64,000 bases of DNA from Candidatus Villigracilis affinis (GTDB lineage Bacteria > Chloroflexota > Anaerolineae > Anaerolineales > Villigracilaceae). Positions 1 through 8,777 of this stretch are shown here, in pieces. Within the stretch, counting starts at the first letter, position 1, and each line of letters begins with the position of its first letter. The notes under the pieces are model-generated. The model did no database searches, was not told the DNA's origin, and saw only the letters and a list, made by a program, of their open reading frames with translations. A program made the position numbers and the translations under genes. The stretch lies in NCBI GenBank assembly GCA_016718275.1, contig JADKEA010000019.1, forward strand, positions 124,001 to 188,000, in the 5' to 3' direction.

Positions 1-720
1 GAACACCCCGCCGACTTTTTCTACGATAACCTGATGATGGGCGTGGAACTGATGCATCAGGCGTACAAGAACGGCATTGGCAAATTCGTGGCGATTGGTA
101 CTGTGTGCGCCTACCCCAAGTTCACACCTGTCCCGTTCAAAGAAGATGACTTGTGGATCGGTTATCCCGAAGAGACCAACGCGCCTTACGGTCTCGCCAA
201 GAAGATGATGCTCGTGCAGGCTCAGGCATATCGCCAGCAATACGGTTTCAACGCCATTTTCCTTTTGCCGGTGAATCTGTATGGTCCGCGCGATAATTTC
301 AACCTCGCGACCTCGCATGTGATTCCCGCCCTCATTCGCAAGGCGGTTGAAGCAGGTGAACGCGGCGAAAGGGAATTGCTTGCTTGGGGAGATGGTTCTC
401 CCACCCGCGAATTCCTCTACGTCGAAGATGCCGCCGATGGCATTGTCACTGCCGCTGAAAAATACAACGGCGACCTGCCCGTCAACCTCGGCTCTGGTTA
501 CGAGATCTCCATCAAAGACCTGACGGAGATGGTTGCCAAGCTCACAGACTTTCAGGGCAATATCGTCTGGCAGACAGACAAACCCAACGGTCAGCCCCGC
601 CGTGGACTGGACGTTTCCCGTGCAAAAGAACTTTTCGGTTGGGGTGCGCAAGTTTCCTTCGAAGAAGGTATGCGCCGCACCATTGAATGGTTCAAGGCGA
701 ACCGAGACAAAATTAAATAA
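1..720 (+). CDS. fcl: GDP-L-fucose synthase-like SDR epimerase/reductase, 5' end outside window
   Basis: Extended SDR enzyme that would convert GDP-4-keto-6-deoxymannose to GDP-L-fucose in the cytoplasm. The frame is open to base 1, so the N-terminal Rossmann glycine motif lies upstream. Visible are the catalytic tyrosine-lysine pair (YGLAK, about residue 66), a serine/threonine stretch before it (IGTVCAYP), and the family-typical PVNLYGPRDNF and GDGSPTREFLYVED segments. The C-terminus is complete. It opens a polysaccharide locus in which all genes run the same way. A related GDP-sugar epimerase is possible, but the substrate-side motifs fit the GDP-fucose synthase family well. Confidence 0.85.
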   Translation, partial: EHPADFFYDNLMMGVELMHQAYKNGIGKFVAIGTVCAYPKFTPVPFKEDDLWIGYPEETNAPYGLAKKMMLVQAQAYRQQYGFNAIFLLPVNLYGPRDNFNLATSHVIPALIRKAVEAGERGERELLAWGDGSPTREFLYVEDAADGIVTAAEKYNGDLPVNLGSGYEISIKDLTEMVAKLTDFQGNIVWQTDKPNGQPRRGLDVSRAKELFGWGAQVSFEEGMRRTIEWFKANRDKIK

Positions 721-790
721 GTTGCGGGTGACAAGTTGAAGGTTAAAAGTAAAACCGACCTTCAACTTTCAACTTTCAACCTTAAACCTT
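721..790. repeat. Intergenic word repeat (AACTTTCAACCTT type)
   Basis: The 70-bp gap between the epimerase and the ABC permease consists of near-repeats of short words such as AAGTTGAAGG and CTTTCAACTTTCAACCTT in both orientations. There is no fixed unit or spacing. The same vocabulary recurs in many other gaps in this window (7.4, 11.1, 15.3, 16.3, 47.2 and 50.8 kb). Confidence 0.6.
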
Positions 791-1636
791 ATGACCGAAC
801 TTACCAAACACGAACCTCACACCATTTACATTAAGCCATCCAAAGGTCTTGCGGCGCTGAATCTGCGTGACCTGTGGATCTACCGTGAATTAATCTTCTT
901 CATGGTCTGGCGCGATGTGAAGGTGAAATATAAGCAAACCCTTTTAGGAATGGCCTGGGCTGTCATTCAGCCGTTGATGACCATGCTGGTCTTTACCTTT
1001 TTGTTCGACAAGGTGGCCAAGCTTCCCACAGAAGGAATCCCCTATCCTGTTTTTTCATTCACAGCTTTACTGCCATGGGGATTGTTCGTCACTGCGCTTA
1101 ACCAGGGCAGCCGTTCACTTGTGGCGCATAATAACATGGTGACGAAGATCTACTTTCCGCGCCTGATTCTGCCCATGTCGGCAGTCTTTTCAGGGTTGGT
1201 TGACTTTGCGATTGCCTTCGTTATTCTGGTGGCCTTGATGTTTTACTATCAAGTCACCCCTGCGTGGAATTTGCTTTGGACGCTTCCGCTTTTTCTTTTG
1301 CTTGCGATCGTGACCGCGCTTGGTGTTGCCCTTTGGCTTTCAGCGATCAATGTGCAATATCGTGACGTAAACCAAGCCCTCCCGTTTCTGACTCAGTTTT
1401 GGCTGTTTGCCACCCCCGTGGCATATTCCGCCACTGTGATCTCTGCGAAATGGCAGGTCTTATACTTTCTGAACCCAATGGCGGGTGTGGTCAACGGGTT
1501 TCGCTGGTCATTGCTCGGCATTGGCAATGGCCCTGATATTACGCTTTGGGTTTCAACGGGTATTTCGATATTGATTTTTGTTTCTGGCCTTTTCTATTTT
1601 AGAAGCATGGAAAAGACTTTTGCGGATACGATCTAA
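791..1636 (+). CDS. wzm: ABC-2 type polysaccharide export permease (Wzm-like)
   Basis: Inner-membrane subunit of an ABC exporter that moves lipid-linked glycans across the cytoplasmic membrane. The 281 residues match the ABC2_membrane family length. A cytosolic N-terminus with the family-typical RELIFFMVWRDVKVKYKQT segment precedes about six hydrophobic helices (from residue 48 on), and the protein ends with a short basic tail. The stop overlaps the ATPase start by one base (TAATG), indicating translational coupling. Pairing with an ATPase carrying a C-terminal glycan-binding extension supports O-antigen or teichoic-type export rather than drug efflux. Confidence 0.92.
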   Translation: MTELTKHEPHTIYIKPSKGLAALNLRDLWIYRELIFFMVWRDVKVKYKQTLLGMAWAVIQPLMTMLVFTFLFDKVAKLPTEGIPYPVFSFTALLPWGLFVTALNQGSRSLVAHNNMVTKIYFPRLILPMSAVFSGLVDFAIAFVILVALMFYYQVTPAWNLLWTLPLFLLLAIVTALGVALWLSAINVQYRDVNQALPFLTQFWLFATPVAYSATVISAKWQVLYFLNPMAGVVNGFRWSLLGIGNGPDITLWVSTGISILIFVSGLFYFRSMEKTFADTI

Positions 1637-2925
1637 TGACAACAGCAATCAGCGTAAAGAACATTGGCAAGCAATATAAGATCGGCGCGGCGGAGACGAA
1701 GTTCCGCTACAACATGCTCCGTGATGTGATCGTGGATACGGTCTCTGCGCCCATTCGTCTGGCAAAGGCGATGATCGGCAGGTCAGACCGTCGCTTGAAC
1801 CAGAATTATGTCTGGGCGTTGAAGGATGTCTCCTTCGACCTTGAGGAAGGCAAAGTGCTTGGCATTGTGGGACGCAACGGCGCGGGCAAGTCCACGCTGT
1901 TGAAGATACTCTCCCGAGTCACGGAGCCGACCACGGGTACCGTATCTGTGCGCGGACGGGTTGGCTCGCTGCTCGAAGTTGGGACGGGTTTCCACCCTGA
2001 GTTGACGGGGCGCGAGAACATCTACATGAATGGCGCCATCCTCGGGATGCGCCGCTCTGAAATTGATTCCAAGTTCGATGAGATCGTAGATTTCTCCGAA
2101 GTCACGCAATACATTGATACCCCTGTCAAACGCTATTCGTCAGGCATGTATTTGCGCCTTGCGTTCGCGGTGGCGGCGCACCTTGAACCTGAAATTTTGG
2201 TCGTGGATGAAGTGCTCGCGGTGGGTGATGCCGAATTCCAGAAGAAATGTCTCGGCAAGATGGGTGACGTTGCCCAGCAGGGACGTACGGTTTTGTTTGT
2301 CAGTCACAATATGTCCGCGATTTTGCGGCTTACGCAGGAAGCGATTGTCTTGAACAAAGGTCAGCTCATCATGCGCGGACCGACTCAGGAAGCCGTGGAC
2401 TATTATTTGTCATCGGGGCAATCGCAGGCAGGCGAGCGCACTTGGGAGGCAGATGAGGTTCCAGCGGCGAGTGCTCCTTTTGCGCCGATCAGCTTGAAGA
2501 TTAAAGAAAGAGGCGGGAAGATCGTGGATACAGTCCGCTCCACGGAACCTGTCACCGTTGAGTTTGAATACAAGCTCAGTTCCCCCGTCACAGGCCTGCG
2601 TGTTGGACTTTACGTCGGCACCATGCGCGGCGAGTACGTTTTTACATCGTTTGATACTGACAGCCCCGCACTCTACGAAAAGTTTGACACTCGCAGCGCG
2701 GGCCGCTACATCAGCCGTGCGGAGATCCCTGCGGATATGTTTAACGAAAGTCGTTACACCGTTGGCGTGAATGCGAGCTCTTTCGGTGTGCGCCGTTACT
2801 TCATGGACGAGAATGCGTTGGCTTTCAATGTTGATATCTCTGGCGCACCTGGTACACAATGGGCAGAGCCGCGTGTGGGACCTGTGCGGCCAAGACTTGC
2901 GTGGAAAATCGAAAAGATTGGATAG
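1636..2925 (+). CDS. wzt: ABC transporter ATPase for polysaccharide export (Wzt-like)
   Basis: Energising subunit of the exporter. Walker A GRNGAGKST is at residues 79-87, the signature YSSGMYLRL near 167, and Walker B ILVVDEVLAVGD follows. A second domain of about 150 residues (roughly 275-429) is predicted to be the beta-sandwich that in Wzt proteins recognises the chain-end modification of the glycan. Its presence suggests the exported polymer carries a terminal cap, for which the two methyltransferases downstream are candidates (inference). It is coupled to the permease by the one-base overlap. Confidence 0.93.
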   Translation: MTTAISVKNIGKQYKIGAAETKFRYNMLRDVIVDTVSAPIRLAKAMIGRSDRRLNQNYVWALKDVSFDLEEGKVLGIVGRNGAGKSTLLKILSRVTEPTTGTVSVRGRVGSLLEVGTGFHPELTGRENIYMNGAILGMRRSEIDSKFDEIVDFSEVTQYIDTPVKRYSSGMYLRLAFAVAAHLEPEILVVDEVLAVGDAEFQKKCLGKMGDVAQQGRTVLFVSHNMSAILRLTQEAIVLNKGQLIMRGPTQEAVDYYLSSGQSQAGERTWEADEVPAASAPFAPISLKIKERGGKIVDTVRSTEPVTVEFEYKLSSPVTGLRVGLYVGTMRGEYVFTSFDTDSPALYEKFDTRSAGRYISRAEIPADMFNESRYTVGVNASSFGVRRYFMDENALAFNVDISGAPGTQWAEPRVGPVRPRLAWKIEKIG

Positions 2926-2982
2926 AAGGTAATTAGTAATTGGTGATTCGTAATTGCCAGTTATCGTTTACCCATTACCCCC
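2926..2982. repeat. Intergenic word repeat (TAATTGGTAATT type)
   Basis: The gap is filled with variants of TAATTAGTAATTGGTGATTCGTAATT. The same vocabulary recurs at 13001-13035 and, in the other orientation, at about 63340-63360. No promoter or terminator stands out. Confidence 0.5.
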
Positions 2983-4617
2983 ATGAATAAAAACCTCCGA
3001 GAACTTTTGGGCGACCTGCCCTTCACTGCCGAAATTGACTGGATGCTTCGGTCAAAGAATCGTCCACGCAAAGATCATTTCAATTTGGATCGTTTACAAA
3101 AATCACTGCCAGCAGCAGTTGAAGTTGTGAAACCATTTGCGGAAAGCGCGACGCCAGGAAAAAAAGTTTTGTTCTTTGCCACGCTCCATTATTGGATCGA
3201 GCAATCTGCATATCTTGGCTTGGTGCTCGCTGGCATGGGGCACGATGTGACGTTGTTGACCCTGCCTTATTCCGAATGGCATAAGCAAAAGGATAAATTT
3301 ACCCAACGTCAGCGTGTGCTTCATACTTATGATGCGCTTGCATGCCTCTCGCCGTTGGTGAAGCACGTTTCGATGCTGGATATGCAATCGTCATCTCTTG
3401 CCACGCACGGGACTCTGCGTGCGGTTCGGCATGATGATCTGCCAGAAAAGATATTGGCTGATATCAAAGAGGTTTCTCTTTGGGATGTGCAATACACCCT
3501 GATGCGCGAAGAAGTGGATATGAACGACGCAGGGGACAAAGCCTTGTATGACCTGCGCATCGAACGCAACACCTTTGCTGCCAAAGCCGCGCTTCAATTC
3601 ATGCAGACGGAAAAGCCCGATGTGGTTTTGATCCCGAACGGCTTGATCCTCGAAATGGGAATTGTCTTTCGTGTGGCACGCCACCTTGGCATTGATGCGG
3701 TCACCTACGAATTCAACGACCAGCGCGAACAGATCTGGCTGGCGCAAAATTCCTCCATCATGCAGCAGGAGACGGATTATCTCGTTGATGCGCGCTGTTC
3801 ACAGCCAATGACCGATGAAATGTTCGAGCGTGTGGCAGACCTTGAAAATGCCCGCCGTGGCGCTCGTGTGTGGGGTAAATCAAAACGCCTCTGGCAGTAT
3901 GTCTCTTCGCAAGGGGCGGCAGAGACTCGCAAGATGCTGAACCTTGATGACCGCCCTGTGGTGATGCTTGCCGCGAATGTGCTTGGTGACAGCCTCACGC
4001 TGGGACGCGATATCTTTGCCGCTTCAATGACCGAGTGGATCACGAAGACCGTTCAATATTTTGCCAAGCGGACGGATGTGCAAATGGTCATCCGTGTGCA
4101 TCCTGGCGAGAAGTTGGTGCCGCAAGCCAAGTCAATGGGGACGGTTGTGAAAGAAGCTTTGCCAGAACTTCCCAGCCACATCCATGTCATTGGCGCGTTG
4201 GACAAGGTCAACACCTACGACTTGATCGAGATCGCAGATGTCGGTCTGGCGTACACCACCACAGTCGGGCTTGAAACCACGATGAACGGACGCCCCGTCA
4301 TTTCTTGCGGGCGGACTCATTACCGCGGACGCGGCATCACCATCGACCCGAATACCTGGGATGAATATTATGCGGCACTCGAAAAAGTTTTGAGCGACAT
4401 CCCCGCTCATCAAATGACTGAAAAGCAGATCGAGTTCGCGTGGAATTATGCCTACCGATTTTTCTTCGAGTACCCGCGTCCCTTCCCCTGGCGTTTGATG
4501 AACTTCTGGGACGACCTTGCCGAGCATCCACTGGAAAGTGTGTTGAGCGAAGAAGGCATGGCGCAATTCAAGGACACCTTTGACTTTCTGGTGGGTGAGC
4601 CGTTTAGCTGGAGATAA
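2983..4617 (+). CDS. Capsule-polysaccharide-type GT-B glycosyltransferase (putative)
   Basis: A 544-residue cytosolic protein without signal peptide or membrane helix. The C-terminal half has the hallmarks of Capsule_synth/KpsS-like GT-B enzymes: a strand-loop VVMLAANVLGDSL near residue 325, MVIRVHPGEK near 368, and a donor-site region TTTVGLETTMNGRPVISCG near 423-442. The N-terminal half has the lineage-typical KKVLFFATLHYWIEQSAYLGLVLAGMGHDV Rossmann start (from about residue 60). Position after wzm/wzt suggests transfer of a sugar to the exported glycan. Donor and acceptor cannot be read from sequence. Confidence 0.65.
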   Translation: MNKNLRELLGDLPFTAEIDWMLRSKNRPRKDHFNLDRLQKSLPAAVEVVKPFAESATPGKKVLFFATLHYWIEQSAYLGLVLAGMGHDVTLLTLPYSEWHKQKDKFTQRQRVLHTYDALACLSPLVKHVSMLDMQSSSLATHGTLRAVRHDDLPEKILADIKEVSLWDVQYTLMREEVDMNDAGDKALYDLRIERNTFAAKAALQFMQTEKPDVVLIPNGLILEMGIVFRVARHLGIDAVTYEFNDQREQIWLAQNSSIMQQETDYLVDARCSQPMTDEMFERVADLENARRGARVWGKSKRLWQYVSSQGAAETRKMLNLDDRPVVMLAANVLGDSLTLGRDIFAASMTEWITKTVQYFAKRTDVQMVIRVHPGEKLVPQAKSMGTVVKEALPELPSHIHVIGALDKVNTYDLIEIADVGLAYTTTVGLETTMNGRPVISCGRTHYRGRGITIDPNTWDEYYAALEKVLSDIPAHQMTEKQIEFAWNYAYRFFFEYPRPFPWRLMNFWDDLAEHPLESVLSEEGMAQFKDTFDFLVGEPFSWR

Positions 4618-4623
4618 TGTAAA

Positions 4624-4642
4624 GGCACAGCGACGCTGTGCC
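4624..4642. repeat. Palindromic intergenic repeat, short form
   Basis: A perfect palindrome with arms GGCACAGCG around one A. It shares its core with the longer GTAGGGGCACAGCG palindromes at 25.4, 26.0 and 58.9 kb. It sits in a 40-bp intergenic gap. Confidence 0.7.
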
Positions 4643-4657
4643 CCAACAGGATAATAG

Positions 4658-5479
4658 ATGACAAACGAAACCAAACAAAAAGTACGCGAGTTCTACGACG
4701 AGATCGGCTGGATGCAGGAAGATGACGGCAATTATCAGAATGCCCGTTATGAAGACCTGCGCCCCGTCTCGCGCGAATACATCCACAAGACACGCCTGCG
4801 CGTGATGAATGGATTGATTCCCACGGGGCGGTTCATGCTGGACGCGGGCTCTGGTCCTGTCCAATATGAAGAGTACAAGACCTATTCAGCGGGCTACGAA
4901 AAGCGCGTCTGCCTCGACATCTCCATTCAAGCCCTGCGTGAAGCTCGCACCCGTATCGGCGATCACGGCTTGTTCGTGGTTGGTGACCTTGCCAACCTGC
5001 CCTTCAAAAAAGACGCCTTCGACGGCGCGGTCTCGATGCATGCCATCCATCACCTTGCTTTGCCTGAACATCCGCGCGCGTATGCCGAGGTCCATCGTGT
5101 GCTTGCGCCTGGTCGCACCGCCGCCATCGTCAACGGGTGGAGTGACCCGCTCATCAGCCGCATAGCAGAACCGTTCATCGGTCTGCTGCGCAAAGTCACA
5201 GGGCGCGATGCGAAGAAGAAAAAGGAATGGTTGAGCGAGGATGCCCCCGCGGGAACCTTCGTTGAAAAAATGTCCCCCGCCTGGCTCAAGCGCGAGATCG
5301 GCTCGAAGATGACCATCGAACTCAAACCCTGGCGCGGACTCAGCACCCGCATCCTGCGCAACTTCGTTCGTCCCTTTGGCGGGCGCGCGTTTTTGAAATT
5401 TGTATTCTGGCTCGAAGGTGTCTTTCCGAAATTCTTCGCTGAGAACGGGCAGTATCCTTTGATCGTTGTAAAGAAATAA
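4658..5479 (+). CDS. Class I SAM-dependent methyltransferase
   Basis: Rossmann-fold methyltransferase of 273 residues. SAM-binding motif I is MLDAGSGPVQY (about 51-61), motif II contains CLDIS, and motif IV is DGAVSMHAIHHLALPEH (about 120), typical of the Methyltransf_11 group. A C-terminal segment (GGRAFLKFVFWLEGVFPKFF) is amphipathic or hydrophobic and may touch the membrane. The next methyltransferase begins one base after this stop, so the two are probably co-translated. Methylation of a polysaccharide sugar or chain end is inferred from context only. Confidence 0.8.
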   Translation: MTNETKQKVREFYDEIGWMQEDDGNYQNARYEDLRPVSREYIHKTRLRVMNGLIPTGRFMLDAGSGPVQYEEYKTYSAGYEKRVCLDISIQALREARTRIGDHGLFVVGDLANLPFKKDAFDGAVSMHAIHHLALPEHPRAYAEVHRVLAPGRTAAIVNGWSDPLISRIAEPFIGLLRKVTGRDAKKKKEWLSEDAPAGTFVEKMSPAWLKREIGSKMTIELKPWRGLSTRILRNFVRPFGGRAFLKFVFWLEGVFPKFFAENGQYPLIVVKK

Positions 5480-5480
5480 A

Positions 5481-6281
5481 ATGCAAAGATTTACCGACCA
5501 ACAATATCTCACCAAAGACCAGTACAAGGATTCCAAGAACCTCGATGCGCGAATCGCGATCCATCAAAAGTTCAGCACGAATCCGCAGGGTTGGCACAGC
5601 TGGGTGTTCGATCAACTTCTTCAACTCCCGGCGGATGCAAATATTTTGGAATTGGGATGCGGCCCGGCCTACCTTTGGCAGGAAAACGCGGACCGAATTC
5701 CCGCGAACTGGACCATTACCCTCACCGATCTTTCCGACGGGATGCTTGATTCAGCCTGGCGGAATCTGGTCGTTACGGGACGCAGTTTCAAGTTCGAAGG
5801 AATCGACGCGCAGTCCATTCCTTATGCCGATGGAACCTTCGATACGGTCATCGCCAACCACATGCTTTATCATGTCCCTGACCGTAAAAAGGCCTTGACC
5901 GAGATCAAGCGCGTGCTCAAGAATGGCGGCTGTTTGATTGCCACCACGGTCGGTGCGAATCACATGAAGGAAATGTACGGCTGGCTGCGGCGCGTGAACA
6001 AGAATCCGCGCCCCGATATGTTTACCAATCCGTTCACCCTCGAAAGCGGACTTGCCCAATTGCAAGAGGTTTTTCCGAACGTGGAAAAATCACAATATGC
6101 AGATAACCTGCGCGTCACAGAGCTTGAACCATTGATGAATTACATCCGCTCCTCCATTTCCGCCGAGGATATTTCCGCGCCTGAATTTGAAACGCTTGAA
6201 AAAGAACTCTCCGCTGTGCTGAAAAAAGACGGCGAGATATTTATTTCGAAAGACTCTGGCTTGTTCAAAGTCTTGAAGTGA
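5481..6281 (+). CDS. Class I SAM-dependent methyltransferase
   Basis: Second methyltransferase, 266 residues. Motif I is ILELGCGPAYLW (about 53-64), the acidic residue ending strand 2 is in LTDLSDGML, and the motif IV region is DTVIANHMLYHVPDR, followed by ALTEIKRVLKNGG, which is characteristic of the UbiE/Methyltransf_11 clan. It is unrelated in detail to the preceding gene, so this is not a simple tandem duplication. Its substrate is unknown. The locus suggests glycan modification. Confidence 0.8.
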   Translation: MQRFTDQQYLTKDQYKDSKNLDARIAIHQKFSTNPQGWHSWVFDQLLQLPADANILELGCGPAYLWQENADRIPANWTITLTDLSDGMLDSAWRNLVVTGRSFKFEGIDAQSIPYADGTFDTVIANHMLYHVPDRKKALTEIKRVLKNGGCLIATTVGANHMKEMYGWLRRVNKNPRPDMFTNPFTLESGLAQLQEVFPNVEKSQYADNLRVTELEPLMNYIRSSISAEDISAPEFETLEKELSAVLKKDGEIFISKDSGLFKVLK

Positions 6282-6288
6282 TATGTAG

Positions 6289-6348
6289 GTCAGGCTTCCA
6301 GCCTGACATGTAACTGGAAAACATAAATATTGACGGGTTGAAAACCCG
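6289..6348. repeat. Composite intergenic palindromes
   Basis: Two perfect hairpins lie in a 90-bp gap: arms GTCAGGCT around TCC (6289-6307) and arms CGGGTT around GAA (6334-6348). The outer flanks GTAGG and CCCTAC echo the ends of the GTAGGGG palindromes elsewhere in the window, suggesting a mosaic repeat family. An AAGGAG ribosome binding site for the next gene follows at about 6362. Confidence 0.6.
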
Positions 6349-6372
6349 CCCTACCGATATCAAGGAGAAATC

Positions 6373-7383
6373 ATGGATTGGAAAAATCAAGTTGTGCTCG
6401 TTACCGGTGGAACAGGCTCGTTCGGCAAGAAGTTCACAAAGATACTGCTGGAAGAAAAACAGCCGAAGAAGGTCATCATCTTCAGCCGCGACGAGTTGAA
6501 GCAGCACGAAATGCAGGTGGGTGGATTCAACGACCCGCGCCTGCGTTATTTCATTGGCGATGTGCGTGACCGCGAGAGACTCGTCCGCGCCATGCATGGG
6601 GTGGATATCGTCGTCCATGCGGCGGCGCTCAAGCAGGTGCCTGCCTGCGAGTACAACCCGATGGAAGCCATCAAGACCAACATCATGGGCACGGCCAATG
6701 TGGTCGAAGCCGCGTTGGATGCGGGCGTCAAAAAAGTGTTGACGGTCAGCACCGACAAGGCGGTCAGCCCGGCGAATCTATATGGGGCCACCAAGTTGGC
6801 CGCCGAAAAACTGACGATTCAAAGCAACGCCTATGCCGGGGGTTCAGCAACCAGATTTTCGTGCGTCCGATACGGGAACGTCGTCGGTTCGCGCGGCTCG
6901 GTCGTTCCGTTATTCCTCAAGCAGCGCAGCGGCGGCAAGATCACCATCACAGATGACCGCATGACCCGCTTCTGGCTGTCGCTCGATCAGGGTGTGCGAT
7001 TCGTCATTGATTGCATCGAACAGATGGAAGGCGGTGAAGTGTTCGTCCCGAAGATCCCCAGCACAAAGGTCGTGGACCTTGCGCGCGCCATCGCCCCCGA
7101 TGCTGAGATCAATATCATCGGTATTCGCCCCGGCGAGAAGCTGCATGAGATGCTCATCTCTGAAGATGAAGCCCGCCACACCATCGAGCTCGAGCGGATG
7201 TTCGTCGTCCAACCTGCCGAAGCCACCTGGTTCGGCTACTCATGGAAGGACAAGGGCAGTGAATTAAAGGAAGGTTATTACTATTCAAGCGACAACAACA
7301 TGGAGTGGCTTGATATTGAAGGTATCAAGAAATATATCGCGCCTTTCGAAGAGTTATTCCTTCAAGGCAAACTCGAAGGATAA
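6373..7383 (+). CDS. pseB: UDP-N-acetylglucosamine 4,6-dehydratase (PseB/CapD-like SDR)
   Basis: Extended SDR of 336 residues. The NAD-binding motif is TGGTGSFGKKF (about 11-21), the catalytic region is STDKAVSPANLYGATKLAAEK (Tyr-x3-Lys), and the end has the PGEKLHEMLISEDEA segment seen in PseB and FlaA1 enzymes. PseB inverts C5 while dehydrating UDP-GlcNAc, the first step towards pseudaminic acid and related deoxyaminosugars. An AAGGAG ribosome binding site precedes the ATG. A PseC aminotransferase is not in the window, so the full route cannot be traced here. FnlA/CapE is the main alternative. Confidence 0.82.
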   Translation: MDWKNQVVLVTGGTGSFGKKFTKILLEEKQPKKVIIFSRDELKQHEMQVGGFNDPRLRYFIGDVRDRERLVRAMHGVDIVVHAAALKQVPACEYNPMEAIKTNIMGTANVVEAALDAGVKKVLTVSTDKAVSPANLYGATKLAAEKLTIQSNAYAGGSATRFSCVRYGNVVGSRGSVVPLFLKQRSGGKITITDDRMTRFWLSLDQGVRFVIDCIEQMEGGEVFVPKIPSTKVVDLARAIAPDAEINIIGIRPGEKLHEMLISEDEARHTIELERMFVVQPAEATWFGYSWKDKGSELKEGYYYSSDNNMEWLDIEGIKKYIAPFEELFLQGKLEG

Positions 7384-7454
7384 CAAAATGGCAGGCAGCA
7401 AGTTTCAGATAACATGTTTTTGAAACCTGATGCCTGAAACCTGGAATCTGAAAC
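7384..7454. repeat. Intergenic word repeat (CCTGAAACCTGGAA type)
   Basis: The gap contains TTTCAGATAACATG and TTTTTGAAACCTGATGCCTGAAACCTGGAATCTGAAAC, composed of short near-repeated words on both strands. It belongs to the same irregular family as the gaps at 11.1 and 16.3 kb. Confidence 0.55.
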
Positions 7455-8366
7455 ATGAAAATCCTCATCACCGGTGCAAGCGGATTACTCGGAATCAATC
7501 TCGCGCAGGAAACCATGCATGCGCACGAAATCACAGGCGTAGACCGCGGCAAACTGGTTCATGCCCCATTTCCTATCTTGAAAGCCGACTTGCTTGCCCC
7601 CGGTGCAGTGGATTTCATCATCGAAACCGCCCGCCCCGATTGGGTCATCAATTGTGCCGCGCTCGCCAACCTAGAAGAGTGTGAAAACAATCCCGAACTT
7701 GCCCGCCGCCTGAACACCGACATGCCCGCGCAGCTCGCGAAAGCCTGCAAATCACATGGCATCGCCTTCGTCCATATCTCCACCGATGCCGTCTTTGATG
7801 GAACCTCGATCGCCTTCTACAAGGAAGAGGACGAGCCCAATCCGCTGAGCCTGTATTCCAAAACCAAACTCGAAGGCGAACGTGCCGTCTTTGCCGAAGA
7901 TCCCAACGCCATCATCACCCGCGTCAACTTTTATGGCTGGAGCCTCACGGGCCGCCGCAGCCTCGCCGAATTCTTCTTCCACAACCTCACCCACAACAAA
8001 AGCATGAGCGGTTTTACTGATGTTAAATTCTGTCCCATGCTTGTCAACGACACCGCCCGCACCCTCGTCAAAATGCTCCAAAAGGGACTGAACGGTCTGT
8101 ATCATCTTGTTGGTCCGCAAGCCATGAGCAAGTACCAGTTTGGAGTTGAGATCGCCCGCAAATTCGGCCTGCGCGACGGCGAGATCTCCCCGAAATCTAT
8201 CAACACCTCCAGCCTCAACGCCCGCCGTTCCAACAACTTATGCCTGTCTATCAACAAGATATCCACAGATTTGGGCGAGGTTTTACCCGAGTTCTCCACA
8301 GGACTGAACGAGTTTTACACACAATATCAGCAAGGTTACCCACAGAAAATCCATAGTTATCAATAG
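7455..8366 (+). CDS. RmlD-like sugar-nucleotide 4-keto reductase (NAD(P)-dependent SDR)
   Basis: A 303-residue RmlD_sub_bind protein. The cofactor motif ITGASGLLGINLAQ is at the N-terminus, WVINCAALANLEECENNP is the family block around 60-75, HISTDAVFDG contains the Ser-Thr, and YSKTKLEGE supplies the Tyr-x3-Lys. It would reduce a 4-keto nucleotide sugar, perhaps the product of the upstream dehydratase. The last 35 or so codons overlap the beginning of the DnaA-box cluster (TCCACAG words from 8259), so the C-terminus may be shaped by that element. Confidence 0.82.
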   Translation: MKILITGASGLLGINLAQETMHAHEITGVDRGKLVHAPFPILKADLLAPGAVDFIIETARPDWVINCAALANLEECENNPELARRLNTDMPAQLAKACKSHGIAFVHISTDAVFDGTSIAFYKEEDEPNPLSLYSKTKLEGERAVFAEDPNAIITRVNFYGWSLTGRRSLAEFFFHNLTHNKSMSGFTDVKFCPMLVNDTARTLVKMLQKGLNGLYHLVGPQAMSKYQFGVEIARKFGLRDGEISPKSINTSSLNARRSNNLCLSINKISTDLGEVLPEFSTGLNEFYTQYQQGYPQKIHSYQ

Positions 8367-8559
8367 GTTTTGCGCAGGTTTTCCGCCGTTTTCCCTAACT
8401 TATCCACAGGTCTCCCCCCGAAAACGGCCAGTTTTCCACAGAAAACCCGCTAATTCACCTCAAAAACGAGGCTTTTCTCGAAAGTTATCCACAGAATCCA
8501 CATAGTTATCCACAGGATATATCCACAGAAAACCCACTGTTTCATGGAAGTTTTCCACA
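8259..8559 (+). other. Cluster of DnaA boxes (possible oriC or DnaA-titration site)
   Basis: Three perfect TTATCCACA 9-mers lie on the + strand at 8400-8408, 8485-8493 and 8506-8514. TTTTCCACA occurs at 8432-8440 and 8551-8559, and TTTTACACA at 8313-8321, all within the relaxed consensus TTWTNCACA. One-mismatch forms occur at 8259 and 8519 (ATATCCACA), 8292 and 8336. All share one orientation and most are followed by G. dnaA and dnaN are not adjacent and no strong AT-rich unwinding element is obvious, so an origin is possible but not established. The rest of the 8367-8777 gap has no gene. Confidence 0.7.
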
Positions 8560-8777
8560 AAAAGCATTTTCCACCCGTATTTTTGACCCTGCCATCCAAA
8601 CATGACTCAACCCGTATCCCGCTTCGCCCTTCCCGAAACTTGGTCCACCTCAAAAGGCATAATCAGCGCCTGACAGTGTGTGCCGCGCCAAACGAGCGGA
8701 ACTCCCTTGTTTAATGAGAGAAGCCGCTGGTGAAGACAAGTAAGGTGTGACGCACCTTTCCAAATTAAGGAAACACT

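Noticed and set aside
8367..8777. CRISPR-like array in the TTATCCACA region
   Set aside because: The repeated unit is only 9-10 bp with irregular spacing and unequal spacers; DnaA boxes explain it.
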